Assembly (NCBI RefSeq): GCF_963169125.1
Contig: NC_084796.1
Span: 85,209,888-85,273,887, forward strand
DNA: 64,000 bases
Source: Humulus lupulus
Lineage: Eukaryota > Streptophyta > Magnoliopsida > Rosales > Cannabaceae
Direction of reading: 5' to 3'
Both the position numbers and the translations under genes were made by a program. Below the pieces are notes generated by a model. The model saw only the letters and a program-made list of their open reading frames with translations, had not been told where the DNA came from and did not search any database. Shown here one piece after another: positions 46,174 through 58,084 of this stretch. Position 1 is the first letter of the stretch. Each line of letters starts with the position of its first letter.

Positions 46174-46440
46174 TTACCCTAATTCCTCATATTTCTTTTT
46201 ATAGATTTGCCTTGATGACTTCAACCACTTAACATACTCACTGACTTTAGTACCAACACACTCTTTAGGACTTGCAATCAAACTCAACTCAAGTGGATCC
46301 TCAATAGACTGGACCCTTTTACTTGGTTCCTCCAATACACTAACACGAAAACAACTTTCACTAGCTAAAGGATACTTCAAGGCTTTGAAAACATTAAAAA
46401 CAACCTTGTCACCTTGTACTCTGAGCCTTAACTCACACTT

Positions 46441-46899
46441 CTAAACATCTATCAATGGTTGCCTCGTGGCTGAAAATGGTCGTCCCAATATAATGGGCAC
46501 GTCCTCATCTTCCTCTATATCTAATACAATGAAATCTGCTGGGAAAATGAACTTATCTACCTTTACTAGAACGTCCTCTATAATACATCTAGGATGTATT
46601 AACGAACGATCAGCCAATTGAAGAGTAAAAGTAGTGGGTCTAGCTTCCCCTAAACCAAGTATTTTAAATACAGACAGCGGCATTAAATTTATGCTTGCAC
46701 CTAAATCACATAAAGCTCTCTCACAATGAAAGTTCCCAATGGTGCAAGGTATAGTAAAGCGTCCCAGATCTCTTAACTTTTGAGGAAGCTTCTTTTGAAT
46801 AATTGCACTACACTCTTCAGTTAATGCAACAGTTTCATAATCCTCCATTTTCCTTTTATTAGACAATATCTCCTTTATAAACTTCACATAACTAGGCAT
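46441..46899 (-). pseudogene. Element D aspartic protease (Athila type)
   Basis: It opens MPSYVKFIKEILSNKRK and has ALTEECSAIIQKKLPQKL. The active site is ALCDLGASINLMPLSVF (Asp-Leu-Gly-Ala, intact), with a [20 protein letters not shown] flap region and VPIILGRPF. It is open for 152 codons with catalytic residues present, which makes it the best preserved domain of D. The 46174-46440 segment continues the linker to RT. Confidence 0.88.
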
Positions 46900-46989
46900 T
46901 TGTTCTAAAGCCTCTGCAAAGGGGATGTTAATGTGAAGTTTCTTAAATACTTCGAGGAATTTGGAGAATTTTTTGTCAAGATTATCCTT

Positions 46990-48526
46990 TCAAAACCGTT
47001 GAGGATATGGAATCTTTGGTGTAGGCTCAGTGTATTTTGGTTTTTCTTTTTTTGGAAGGTCTTCAGTAACCTCCTCTTGTATTGGACTAGTAACTTGTTC
47101 TTCTCTATATTCTTCCTTTTTTTCATCCACTATAGGTCCATCATACTTAGTCCCACTCCTCAAAGTGATAGCTTGACATTGTTCTTTAGGATTTACCTCT
47201 GTGGAACTAGGAAAAGTCCCTTGATGTCTATTAGAAAACATTTGAGCCAATTGACCTATTTGTGTCTCCAAACTTCTGATTGAAGACCTTGTCTCTGTCA
47301 TAAATTGATTTAATTGGTCTGGCTGAATTATTGGGGGGTACATTTGATGATGTAGTGGTGGATGTGATGGGTGTGGGTTTGGATCATAATATGGTCTCGA
47401 ATGTAATCCATAAGTTGGTTGATGAGGGGGGTGGTTGAGGTGGGTACTGCGAATATTGTGGTTGTAACCCTTGATTATTTTTCCAAGATAGATTAGGGTG
47501 GTTTTTCCAAGCAAGCGCATAGGAATTTGAGTAAGTGTTGGGTGCATGTCTTGAAAAATTACCTATAACCTATGCCTGTTCCAAGGGCATATTATTTACA
47601 TCAGTTGAGCAACTAGCTATGCTTGGGCATTGTTCATAAGAATGAGGTCGTCCACAAATCTCACAACTCACAACATTTTGAACTTGCATTGCTTGTGCGG
47701 CGAGATTAGTTTGATGTAATTGTTTGGTTAGAGATGCTACTTGAGTAGTCATTAATGCTATTGGATCAACTTCTAAGACTCCTGCTACTTTCTTATTCTC
47801 GCGCTCAGTAGGCCAATTATAATTATTCATAGCCATCTCTTCCAATAACTCATATGCTTCATTAGTGCTTTTTCTCATAAACGCTCCTCCTGATGCTGCA
47901 TCTATAATTGTCCTTGTATTTCCCCCCAAACCATGTAAAAAGTATGAACTAACAGCCACTTCTCTATTCCATGATGTGGGCATTTCCTTTGCAACTCTTT
48001 AAATCCTTCCCATGCATCATACAAAGACTCCTCATCCAGTTGATGGAAGTTGTTAATCTCTCCTCTTATTCTGGAGGAAAATATTTACCAAGGAAACTCT
48101 GAGCTAAATCTTCCCAAGTAAGTATAGAGTTGGCTTGTAAAGAATAGATTTCATGGGACCTTTCCCATCATCAACCAAATCTTAGCTCTATCCCTTAGTG
48201 AAAATGGAAATATTCTCAATCTTACAGCATCGTTACTCACCCCATTCATTTTGAGTGTTGCACATAACTCCAACAAATTTGTGATATGTAGATTTGGATT
48301 CTCATTTGGTAACCCTCCAAATTGTACACAATTTTGTACGATCTAAAAAAATTGAGGGTTTTATCTCAAAATCATTTGCCTCAATAGTGGGAGGACGAAT
48401 GCTTGAATGTATCCCCGTAACAGTAGGGAGTACATAGTTTCGTAATGGTGGATCGGCTTCAGCTGCATTACCCATATTTTCATTATTGACAACGTTATTT
48501 GCGTTCTCAGCCATGGTGAAATCCAA
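46990..48526 (-). pseudogene. Element D gag (Athila type)
   Basis: It starts near 48526 ([13 protein letters not shown]), with [14 protein letters not shown]. Broken frames carry RLRIFPFSLRDRAK, then RTIIDAASGGAFMRKSTNEAYELLEEMAMNNYNWP at 47983-47570. A CEICGRPHSYEQC knuckle, a Pro/His-rich segment and EVNPKEQCQAITLRSGTKY near 47190 follow. Frameshifts near 48350, 48150 and 47550 break it. Element F has the same gag family in better condition. Confidence 0.88.
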
Positions 48527-48734
48527 CCTTTTCTTTATCTTTCGATTCTTTCTGCACGTTCTCTCAATTTCAAGATATGTTGGTATGATTTCATTTTGTC
48601 TATTTCCTTACATATACCAAGAATTCCTGAAACACAATATAGCCTTGATCCAAATAAATGTTAAACAATAAAAATAAAAAATAAAAATACCAAATTACAA
48701 CAAATAACAATTAACTATGATATTGGAAATTAAG

Positions 48735-48752
48735 TCCCCAGCAACGGCGCCA
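48735..48752 (-). other. Primer-binding site of element D
   Basis: The minus strand reads TGGCGCCGTTGCTGGGGA, one base from the standard Athila-type primer site (TGGCGCCGTTGCCGGGGA). It lies a few bases inside the 5' LTR edge at 48759 and fixes the transcription direction as minus. Confidence 0.9.
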
Positions 48753-48758
48753 AGAACT

Positions 48759-51700
48759 TGATCGCGAAAATATATACAAAAGTGCATGCAATTGATTCAA
48801 GTAATTTATGATAAGTAGAGTATCGTTCCCACGAAAACTGTTTTCCAATTACCAACAATTTTTTTTTATTTCTATTTGGCAACTAAAATTTTGATTTTTG
48901 AATTGAATTTTAAAATTGAAAAATAACTTTGAACAAAAACAACTAATTAAAAGATTTACAATCACTATTAAAAAGACCTAGGGTGTTAATTTTGTCAACT
49001 TTTCATTATACTTACATTGTTAACCAATTCTAGATTTCTTTCTTCTTATTCTAATAGTAGGTTAACCTGAATCGATTCCTTTTCTTTTTCAAGATATAAG
49101 ATCTCAACCTAAATGCAGGTTTTCTATATCTCTGTGATAAACTTAAGCATATAGAAGGCATTATGCATGGAAACCTAATTGCTACACAAGTCATACAGGT
49201 ACTTTCATCCAATATGCAATCTATGTCTATATAATGATAGCATATTCAATTCTCATCTTTTGAATTTTGAATCAAAATCATAAAATCAAGCAAATATTGA
49301 TCAAGTATTTACTAGTATTAAACACACATATATAGATTACAATAGAGAAGAAAAATCACTAGAACATCAAAATTAAATTAGATAGAAATCCAAGTAACTA
49401 CATTAAACCCTAGATAAAAATTGTTTAGTTCATATCAGACATTACTAAATCAACAAAATAATAATTCAAAAACATAAGATTCATAAACTTAAAGAAGAAA
49501 GAAAAATATAAAACTACAGAATAACTAGCCTAAGAATCACAATTAGTCTCTAAAAACGTAATCAAAAACTGACCTAATGACTTAATTAAACCCTAAACAC
49601 AAATTTATAGTAAAAAATAACCAACGCTGTGTAACGCCCTGGATAGCCAGGACCGCTGCACTGTGTACTTATAAAAGTGTGAGACTTGCTAATCAAGTCA
49701 TTAGTTTAAAAAACGTGTCACTAAACATGTATGAGCTAGGGTTTAAAAGGTTTTGGTCTCAAAAGTTTCATTTAATTTAATCAAGTAGTTATATACACGG
49801 GATCCCAAAAGAAACAGAGTTAAAAGTAGGTTTATAGACTTCCAAAATACATAAACAACTGTTAGCCATACTAAGGCAAAATAGACAATCTCTGGGTCTC
49901 GTGTCCCTGCCTAAACCTCAACCGTGGCGGCTGAGCAGCTGGCCATGTACATTCCGCTCATAGAGCTCTCCATATCAAGGCTGATTGAGTCTACCCTTGC
50001 CTTTACCTGCACCATGTAGTACCCATGATCCAAGGCCTAGCAAGAAAACATGATGTGCAACACAAGCAGTAATAACAGATAACAACTCACTAGGCATGAA
50101 CTCTCATCATATAATCCACATTAATCAATCAGCATAAATTCAGAATCATGGATGCAACCAAACACTTATAACATTCATATCACATAATAATCAGGACCGA
50201 CGACTTAGGCCGTACCCTCTGTTTACCCCACTGACTCCAGCCCGCTTAAACCGAGCTCAGTGCATATTAAGCTGTCCTTGGCTACCAGTGGCCAAGCCGC
50301 GCCCTGTGCGCTAGTGTAACCCTTGGCACCCTTAGGTCGTTGGTTCACTAATTAGCTTGCATGGCATAATACCATCTTTTCAAGCATACACAATAGGGAA
50401 CCCTTAGTCCCATTACATATATTCAACTAGGTGTAGTTTTCTTACCTTTAATATTTGTGGTTTCGGATTACGAGCAACGCTCCTCAAGCACGATCCGTTC
50501 CTGAGCCTAAGCTTTTATCACCTAGTCACAACCAAGGTATTGGGTTTCATTAATATCCAAATATAGATTTCTGAGTACAAAACTAACTTCTGGGATATCG
50601 AATCCCACCAAGCACGGTGGTGAAATTGATCCTAAGCACTCTAGGTTCGATTCCTGTCCTTAAAAATCCCTAACGTTCAAGTGCACAACTAAGGGTTGTG
50701 GCCCTTGAAGCTTAGCCACGGCCCTAGCCTCAAAATAGAACCAAGGACCACCCTAGGCAAAGACACACCCCGCGGCCCTTGCAATGGGCGTCGCGGCGCT
50801 CACCCCTAGCCGAGCCTCCTTGGCTCATCTTCAACCTAAGGCCGCAGCGCTCTAGAACAGAATCGCGGCCCTTCCCTTCGAGCCCAGAAAACCCACCATT
50901 TTCAACATCTAAACCTCATCCAAAGCCATCCCAAAGCTTCCCATTTCAACACCCAACAACCCCAACACTTTCAGAGCAAGTTAAGCCACACAATTCAACA
51001 GAAAATTCAACCTAAAACTCATAGAAATCACACTCTTAATTCCTGAAACTTAAGAACATAAACACTCAAAGCTAACCAATCAAAAACTCAAATTCAAACC
51101 TCTAATTCGTGAATTAAAGCTTACCTCTTCAGTTGGATCCTTTCTCTATTCAAAACCCAGCTAGTTTCCAAAGCTTTCCAGCTCAAATTCCACCCTAAAC
51201 ATCAATGGTACAAACTCCTCAATACCCAGCTGAAAACTCAGAATTTTTAAACCAAAGAGAGAGAAATCCCTGCTTACCTTAGAGTTGATTCAATTCCTTG
51301 GATGAGTCTTGAACTAAGCCTCAGAATCCAGCCTCATTTCCCAGCAATTCCCAGCTCAAAAGTCCTAGAATTTCGCTGCTTCTCCTTTGAGTTTTCACCT
51401 AGTTTCCCCTTGTGTTTTCCTTGAGAGAGAAGATAGAAGAGCTGAGAAAAGTTAATAGGTTGGTTTATTTCTTTCTACGGGTTTCCTTGAGTTTTTCTTA
51501 TTCGCTAAGTTAATCCCAAGGCTCGGGGTGCCGAAAACGTCCCCGAGGGCAAAACGGTAAAATCCCCCAATATTCCCGCCTAGACTTCCTAACCTCAAAT
51601 ATATCTCCATATATTTATTTTCATAACCCGATAGTCTAAATAACAACCCGATACCTAAAATACCCCTGACTTATCCAAAGTCAACTATTAAGCCCTGTTG

Positions 51701-52490
51701 TGATTTTTCCCCACTAACTAGCCCTAGGATCGCCTCGAGTCGTGCTCTGCTGACCTACCCACATAATAATGTGGTTCTCACAATTATCATATATACATAT
51801 CACATTAATACCAATATAATCATACAAGCATTATTAATCATATAATTATGCTTGTAAATCTATAAAATCATTCAAATCACATTAAACCCAATAATGCCCT
51901 CCTGGCACACTAATCAAGGCCCTTAAGCCTCACTAGCGAATTTGGGGTCGTTACACGCTGTGTCTTTTTCCTATGCGGGCCAGGACTCTTCCTTCTCTAG
52001 GTCGCAGCCCGTGTCTGCTTTTGAGCCTTTTACTTCCGTGATAAATCCTCAGGCGCCGCGACTTAAACATCATCAAGTCACATCCCATGTCCAATTTTTC
52101 CCTTTGTTGAGCCTCTGTCTAAGTCGTGACTTGTAAGTCCAAGTCGCGACACTAATTTCATCCAGCAACTATGCATCTCTGACTTCGCCTTGAGTCATGA
52201 CTTATAAACCCAAGTTGCGACCCTAATTCAATTTTTTCTCAGATTAGGTCTTTCAACTCATCTCTTCATCAAAACTCGTCTTTTAATCATCCTTAGCCTA
52301 ATTTTGAGTCCAACAACCGCCAAGAGCCTCGCTTTTCCACCATTTTCACTTCTTTTTACATTATTCTCATGATTCATCACACCATCCTACAACAAAGACA
52401 AACAAAAGCGTAATCTTGCACAAAACACACATAAAGACTCAAGATTACCACAAAAACACATTCTAAAATGACGTTAAAATGAAGTTATCA
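48759..52490 (-). repeat. 5' LTR of element D, split by a solo LTR
   Basis: The two halves (48759-49629 and 51961-52490) join into a copy of the 3' LTR once 49630-51955 and one CGCTG are removed. The site 'ccaacgctgtgt' in this LTR corresponds to 'ccaaagctgtgt' in the 3' LTR. Confidence 0.92.
49630..51955 (-). mobile_element. Solo LTR of a chromovirus (Tekay/Del-like) family
   Basis: 2326 bp, starting TGTAACGCCCTGGATAGCC and ending GTCGTTACA, with perfect target duplications CGCTG at 49625-49629 and 51956-51960. No primer site or polyprotein is inside. The other long LTR L (60240-62634) has the same ends and internal blocks (e.g. cttaaaccgagctcagtg, ggccaagc-gcgccctgtgcgc). The minus direction is chosen because its shared blocks run antiparallel to 2405-4440, which lies next to leader-like CT-rich sequence; this direction is tentative. 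Confidence 0.85.
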
Positions 52491-53653
52491 GTCTGGAAAC
52501 AAGAAGGCGGAGGTTCTGATTCTGAAGATGAGGAAAAGGTGTCATGTGCCAAGAACATCCTAGACGTCATGTTACTAAAAGGGTTCAAGATGCCGGACAT
52601 ACCCGCCTATACTGGAAACAGTGACCCCAGAGATCATTTGTCGCGCTACGATTGCATGATGACTGTAACCCATGTTTCTGACAATGGCAAATGCATGTGC
52701 TTCTCAATCACTTTAGCTGTACCCGTCGAAGAGTGGTGGAAAAGGCTCAAGACGGGATCAATCCAATCTTTGTCCAAATTGCAATCAGCTTTCTATAAAC
52801 AATTTGTGGCCGCCCAAAAACTGGACATGGAAGTCAGTGAGCTGGCCAACATCAAGCAATATCCTACTGAAACCCTTAGGGCTTACATTCAACGCTTCAT
52901 GGAGGAAGCCTCAAAGACTAAGGTGGATGATAGACAGTGCCTAGTAGCTCTCCAATCCAGAATTAGAGTTGGATCCCCTCTCTGGGATGACATGCAACGC
53001 AGCAAGACGGCCACCCTCGAAGAATTTATAAGGATGACACAAGGCTTCATCAACTAGGAAGAGACCTGAATCCAAGCCTTCGGATGGTAGCCAGCATCCC
53101 AGTCCATAGCACAAACCCTTCCTAGGTATGGAGCTCAGTACCTAGAAAACCTCTATCAGGCACCTCCAGCGGTGTCTGGATCCCTCGGGATGTCGTTCAT
53201 GGCCTAGACTGTCTATAGACCCACTTCATTAGGATATGCTCCAGCTCTGTCAGCCCCTTTCTCTGGTTAAGGAGCAGCACCAACCGGATATAGTGCTCCG
53301 GAGATACCCAACCATCCCAGACCAGAGCGACTGAGGAAAGCATCCACCCTTCCCATGGAAAAATATTTGGCAAAATTAAGAACCAGTCCGAGCCCACGAA
53401 GAAGGTAAAGAGCGGGTACGAACCCCAATATACGAAGTATACAAACTTTGTGGATACCCGGGAAAACATCTACCTGGCAATGGGCAACGTAGTCCATTAC
53501 CAGAAACCAAGCCCCATGTTTAAAGGGGGAAAGAATTTGAGCGAAACCAACAAAAGGTGTGCCTACCATAAGGACGTGGGCTACACAATCGAAGAATGCC
53601 ATAAGCTGAAGGATGAGATCGAAAATTTGATCAAACTGGGACATCTCCACTAG
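52491..53653 (+). pseudogene. Element E gag, C-terminal half
   Basis: It resumes at VWKQEGGG and has MLLKGFKMPDIPAYTGNSDPRDHLSRY, VPVEEWWKRLKTGSIQSLSKLQSAF, SELANIKQYPTETLRAYIQRF and LWDDMQRSKTATLEEFIRMTQGFI, then a stop at 53055. A later segment (53450-53653) has TRENIYLAMG and KRCAYHKDVGYTIEECHKLKDEIENLI, the zinc-knuckle-like motif of Tat gag. It is related to the gags of A and B but clearly diverged. Confidence 0.88.
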
Positions 53654-54039
53654 TGGGTCAGAATGCCAACAGGAGTTCCGGGACTGCCAACAGCTCTCAG
53701 ACAATCTTTGGCCCAGGGCGGACAGGGACCATACTGAACTCCTTAGGGAGGGTATGCTTCGTGATCGAGAGCACAGGCCCCTCAAGGAGGCCCAATAATG
53801 CAATCGCATGGAGGTCCTATGGCTCCCGGGCCCGAGATGCCATATCTTCCCGGAACCACGCCTCCTCGAGTAGATGGCCACCATATCAGAGTCCACATCT
53901 AGGAGAACTGTCTCAGAATGATCTAATGAGATACCTCAGCAAGCTCGATCACGACCATGAGGTGTGCACATTGGTCCAAACTTCAGCCCAGCGCCCAAAT
54001 CTGATGAACCTACCCATACGTTTACGAAGGAAGATGCCC

Positions 54040-54573
54040 GGAACGTTCATTTCTCGCATCACGACCCATTTGTCATTGATGCCCAAATCGCCAACAAACG
54101 AGTATCCTGAGTGTTTGTGGATGACTGAAGATGCGTCAATGTCCTATTCAAGCCAGCCTTCACTGCGATTGGGCTAACAGAGGCAGACCTAGCCTCCTGC
54201 CCTACGCAGATCTATGTCTTTAATGGGGATTCGTTGCTCCCGTGAGCCAGATTCAACTCCTCGTGATGCTGGGGAACGAGGTATAGAGCTTGTTCAAGTA
54301 CTGCACCTTTGTGGTGATGGATTTCCCTACTGCGTACAATGTGATCTTTGGACGCCCTGCTCTAGTTGACTTTAGCACCATCATCTCCATCTGCCATCTA
54401 TGCATGAAGTTCATGTGTGATAATGGCAGAGTAGGAACTGTACGGGGAGATCAGAAGAGTGTCCAGAAATGTTATCAAGTCTCCGCCTGAAAAATCTTCA
54501 TGGTCCGCGAAGAGCCTCTCAAAGGGGAAAACGTTGATCCAATCCCACCACCACAACCAGCACGGAGGGTGGT
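54040..54573 (+). pseudogene. Element E protease region, truncated by element F
   Basis: Decayed frames show FVIDAQIANKRV, a VFVDD active-site remnant (Gly position changed), VNVLFKPAF, then FVVMDFPTAYNVIFGRPALV and a stop at 54488. This is the Tat-type retropepsin order. Coding text ends at 54573 where the LTR of F starts, so E's RT and integrase are not in this window. Confidence 0.72.
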
Positions 54574-55968
54574 TGATAACTCCATTTTAGTGTCATTTTA
54601 GGATGTGTTTTTGTTGTAATCTTGAGTCTTTTTGTTTGTATTGTGCAAGATTACGCTTGTGTTTGTCTTTGTTGTAGGATGGTGTTATGAATTATGAGCT
54701 AAACGCAGAAAGAAGAAGAAATGGTGGAAAAATGGAACCTTTGGCTGTTGTTTGAGTCAAATTGGCATCAAGGAGGAGTTAGGAGAAGTTTTCATGAAGG
54801 TCAGACATAAAATGATCAAGTTTTGAAAAAAAAAATAGAATTAGAGTCGCGACATGGGCTTAAGGGCCACAACTCTAGCAAAGTCAGAAACTACCCAAAT
54901 CTGGCAGGAATTAAGTCACGGCATGCCCTTTAGGGCCACGACTTGATGAGTGGCAAAGAGCAAAGAAAATCTGGGTTTTCACATGGGCCGCAGCATGGAG
55001 TTTAAGGGCCGCAGAGATTGAAGAAGGAGGCGCAAATCTCCTTGGCATTTTGAAGATACGGGTCGCGGCATGGAAATGCAAGAGCTGTGGCGCGCCTCCC
55101 TGAAGAGAAAAAAATATATTATTTAGGCTTACAACATTATAAATTAAGATATGGATTAGGGTTTTTAATTATGAATATTCAAAGACTTCTTGGATTCGGG
55201 ATTAGCAGCTGTTCAACATTATTGATATATTTTTCTTCACATTTCTCTTAGTTTTTAGTAGTTTAATTTTATGTTTCTGAACAACTATTTTATGATTTTA
55301 GTTATGTCTGATATGAACTTAACATATGTTCTAGAGTTTAATGTAGTCACTTGGATATTTGTTAATTTTCTATGAAGTTTATATAATTTCTTCTTTTTCT
55401 ATCCTTTATCTATATGATTTGTGTTTAATGCGTGTGGATAATTGATCACTATTTACATGATTTATGATTTTGATTCGAGATCCGAGATCCGAGAGGGGAG
55501 AGTTGAATATTCTATAATCATATAGACATAAACTGCATATAGGACGATAGTACCTATAGGGTTTGTGTAGCGCTTAGGGTTAATATGATTCATGCCTGCT
55601 ATATTTTAAAACTTATCACATATATGTAGAAAGTTTGCATATAGGTTGAGATCTTTTTATCTTGAAAAAGAATTAGGATTGTTTTAGTTAACCCGCTATT
55701 AGGATAGAAATTGAAGAATTATATGCGCTGATTAGTAAGATTAACAAGTTGAAAAGTTGATGAAGTTAACACCCTAGGTTTTTAAATTCTTGAATCAATC
55801 TTTATTATTGCAAAGTTTATTTCAATTTTAAGTCTTAGTTTAAAAATAACTCTATTTTTGACAACCAAATAGAAATTTAAAAGCAATTATTGGTAATTGG
55901 TTGATAGTCCTTATGGGAACGATACTTTACTTACTATTATATTACTTGAATCGATTGTGTATACTTGC
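54574..55968 (+). repeat. 5' LTR of element F (Athila type), 3' tip missing
   Basis: It starts TGATAACTCCATTTTAG, shares 'gtaatcttgagtc' and 'gtctttgttgtaggatggtg' with the D LTR and reaches the 'tatgggaacgatact' tail. It breaks off just after 'cttgaatcgattgtg.atacttgcac'. The last roughly 20 bases, the primer site and the gag start are gone. It holds its own 'gtcgcgac / gggccgca' GC-rich block at 54840-55110. Confidence 0.8.
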
Positions 55969-57360
55969 ACATCATATTTTATTTCTTGAATGGAGTGAGG
56001 GATGACGCAATAAGGTTGAGGCTATTTCCATTTTCACTAAGGGACCGAGCAAAGAGTTGGTTGATTTCCCTACAAGCTAATTCTATTACAACATGGGAGG
56101 AGTTAGCCCAAAAGTTCCTTGCAAAATTCTTTCCTCCATCCAAGGTTGCACAGTTGAGAGGGGAGATTAATAATTTCTACCAGACAGAAGGGGAATCGTT
56201 GTATGATGCATGGGAAAGATTTAAAGAATTGTTAAGGAAGTTCCCACATCATGGTATAGAGAAGTGGATGCTGGTCCATAATTTTTATAATGGGTTGAAT
56301 GGTACCATTCGTACCATAATAGATGCTGCAGCAGGAGGTGCGTTCATGAGAAAGAGTGCTAATGAGGCGTACGAATTGCTAGAGGAGATGGCAACGAATA
56401 ACTACCAATGGCCAACTGAAAGGGGACAAACCAAGAAGGTGGCTGGTATGATTGAATTAGATTCCATTACAATGCTTACAGCGGAAGTGGCAGCTTTAAC
56501 GAAGCAGTTACAACAGAGCAACCTATCAGCCCAACCCATGCAAGTTCAGAGTTTATGTAGGGCATGTGGGAATGCTCATCTATTAAATCAATGTCATGCC
56601 ATAAATATGAATAATTTACCTATGGAACAAGTTCAAGCTATAGGAAATTTTCAAAGACCAACCAAAAATCCCTTTTCGATGTCATATAACCAAGGGTGGA
56701 GGAATCATCCTAACTTCTCATGGACAAATAATCAAGCTGCACAACAGCCTTTCCCTCAAATTCAGCAACAATTTCCACCTCCACAGCCACAACCACATCA
56801 TCCAACACATATGAAACAACCTGAACTACAGTTCGATGTACTGAACTAGTTCATGACAGAAACTATGGCATCTATCAGGAGTTTGAAGACTCAAATGGGG
56901 TAGTTGGCTACTTTATTGACAAACCTTGCTCAAGGGAACTTACCAAGCACTACTGAGGTAAACCCAAAAGAGCATTGCAATGCAATATCCTTGAGGAATG
57001 GCAAGGAGTTAAAAGTGCCTCTAGTGGATGACAAGAAAAAGAAGATAGAGGATCAACTTGCCACTAGTCCAGCACAAGAGGATATTACTAAAGACTTTCC
57101 AAAGAAAGAGAAGTCGAAATATACCGAGTCTACGCCAAAGATTCCTTATCCTCAACGGTTCCAAAAGGCCAATCTTGACAAACAATTCTTCAAATTTCTT
57201 GAGGTATTTAAGAAATTTCACATCAATATCTCGTTTGTTGAGGCACTTGAACAGATGCCGAGTTATGTGAAGTTTATGAAAGAAATTTTGACAAAGAAAA
57301 GGATACTGGAGGATTATGAGACAGTGGCACTTACTGAGGAGTGCAGTGCAATAATTTAAA
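55969..57360 (+). pseudogene. Element F gag (Athila type), N-terminally deleted
   Basis: The frame begins mid-domain (FLNGVRDDAIRLRLFPFSLRD). It continues with WLISLQANSITTWEELAQKF, ESLYDAWERFKELLRKFPHHG, IIDAAAGGAFMRKSANEAYELLEEM, a CRACGNAHLLNQC knuckle and a Gln/Pro/His-rich tail. Stops at 56847 and 56900 are followed by EVNPKEHCNAISLRNGKEL and IPYPQRFQKANLDKQFFKF. It is well preserved after its truncation and closely parallels the gag of D. Confidence 0.9.
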
Positions 57361-58017
57361 AGAAACTACCTCCCAAGCTTGAAGATTCTATAGGGGGTTC
57401 AGTAGGAACCAAGGCTTTATGTGATTTGAGGGCTAGTATAAATTTAATGCCTCTATCTATTTTTAGAAAGTTAAAATTGGGAAAGGCTCAATCAACTACC
57501 GTATCTTTATAAATGGCAGATCATTCAGTAAAGCATCCCAGGGGTATTATTGAGGATGTTCTAGTAAAGGTGGACAAATTCATTTTCCTACAGATTTTAT
57601 TATTCTTGATATGGAGGAAGATGAAAATATTCCCATTATTCTTGGAAGGCTATTTTTAGCAACTGGTAGGGCCTTAATAGATGTGAAAAAAATGCGAATT
57701 GAAGTTGTGAGTGCAAAAAGAAGAGGTAACATTTAAAGTCTTTCCAGCAACGGAGGTTCCAATTTTTTGTAGAATTGGTGTGGTGGAAAATGAGGGTGAT
57801 AAGCTCGAAGTTACTAAGAAGAAAACTATGGTGACAGGTGGAAAACGAGCAGTTCGTTCGAAAGTGAAAAAGATCTTTAGTGATAAAGCTCGATTGTTTC
57901 ATGAGCGGTGGAAAGTGCCAAAAATATGCAATACCAAGAAAAGAGCATCTTCTCATGATACTATGGCTCTCAGGGATATGAGGGGTGGTTTGGATCCAAG
58001 TTGATTATGAAACAAAA
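57361..58017 (+). pseudogene. Element F protease and downstream remnant
   Basis: The Athila active site reads CDLRASINLMPLSIF: Gly of Asp-Leu-Gly-Ala is Arg. [15 protein letters not shown], a frameshift and stops follow. A separate frame from 57711 holds [21 protein letters not shown] and a Lys-rich tail. The sequence stops at 58017 where element K begins. RT and integrase are not in the window. Confidence 0.8.
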
Positions 58018-58043
58018 TGTAGAGTCCCAGAACTTTACGTAGA

Positions 58044-58044
<1 letters not shown>

Positions 58045-58083
<39 letters not shown>
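58045..58083 (+). repeat. (AGT)13 microsatellite
   Basis: Thirteen uninterrupted AGT units 27 bp inside LTR K, followed by a few degenerate units. Confidence 0.95.

Positions 58084-58084
<1 letters not shown>

Larger units (their letters stand above)
42696..52490 (-). mobile_element. Element D: Athila-type retrotransposon with truncated integrase
   Basis: The outer LTR ends TGATCGC (42696) and GTTATCA (52490) are flanked by perfect target duplications GTCTG (42691-42695 and 52491-52495). Collapsing one copy restores the gag frame of host E. The minus strand carries an Athila primer site, gag, protease, RT, RNase H and only the start of integrase before the 3' LTR. The 5' LTR holds a 2.3 kb solo LTR of another family. 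Confidence 0.93.

Noticed and set aside
50779..51015. A Ser/Pro-rich 78-codon frame inside the solo LTR
   Set aside because: No counterpart frame is kept in the related LTR at 60240-62634; it is probably chance.
53267..53896. A 209-codon minus-strand frame
   Set aside because: It is the shadow of the Tat-type gag text of element E on the plus strand, and has no recognisable motif.
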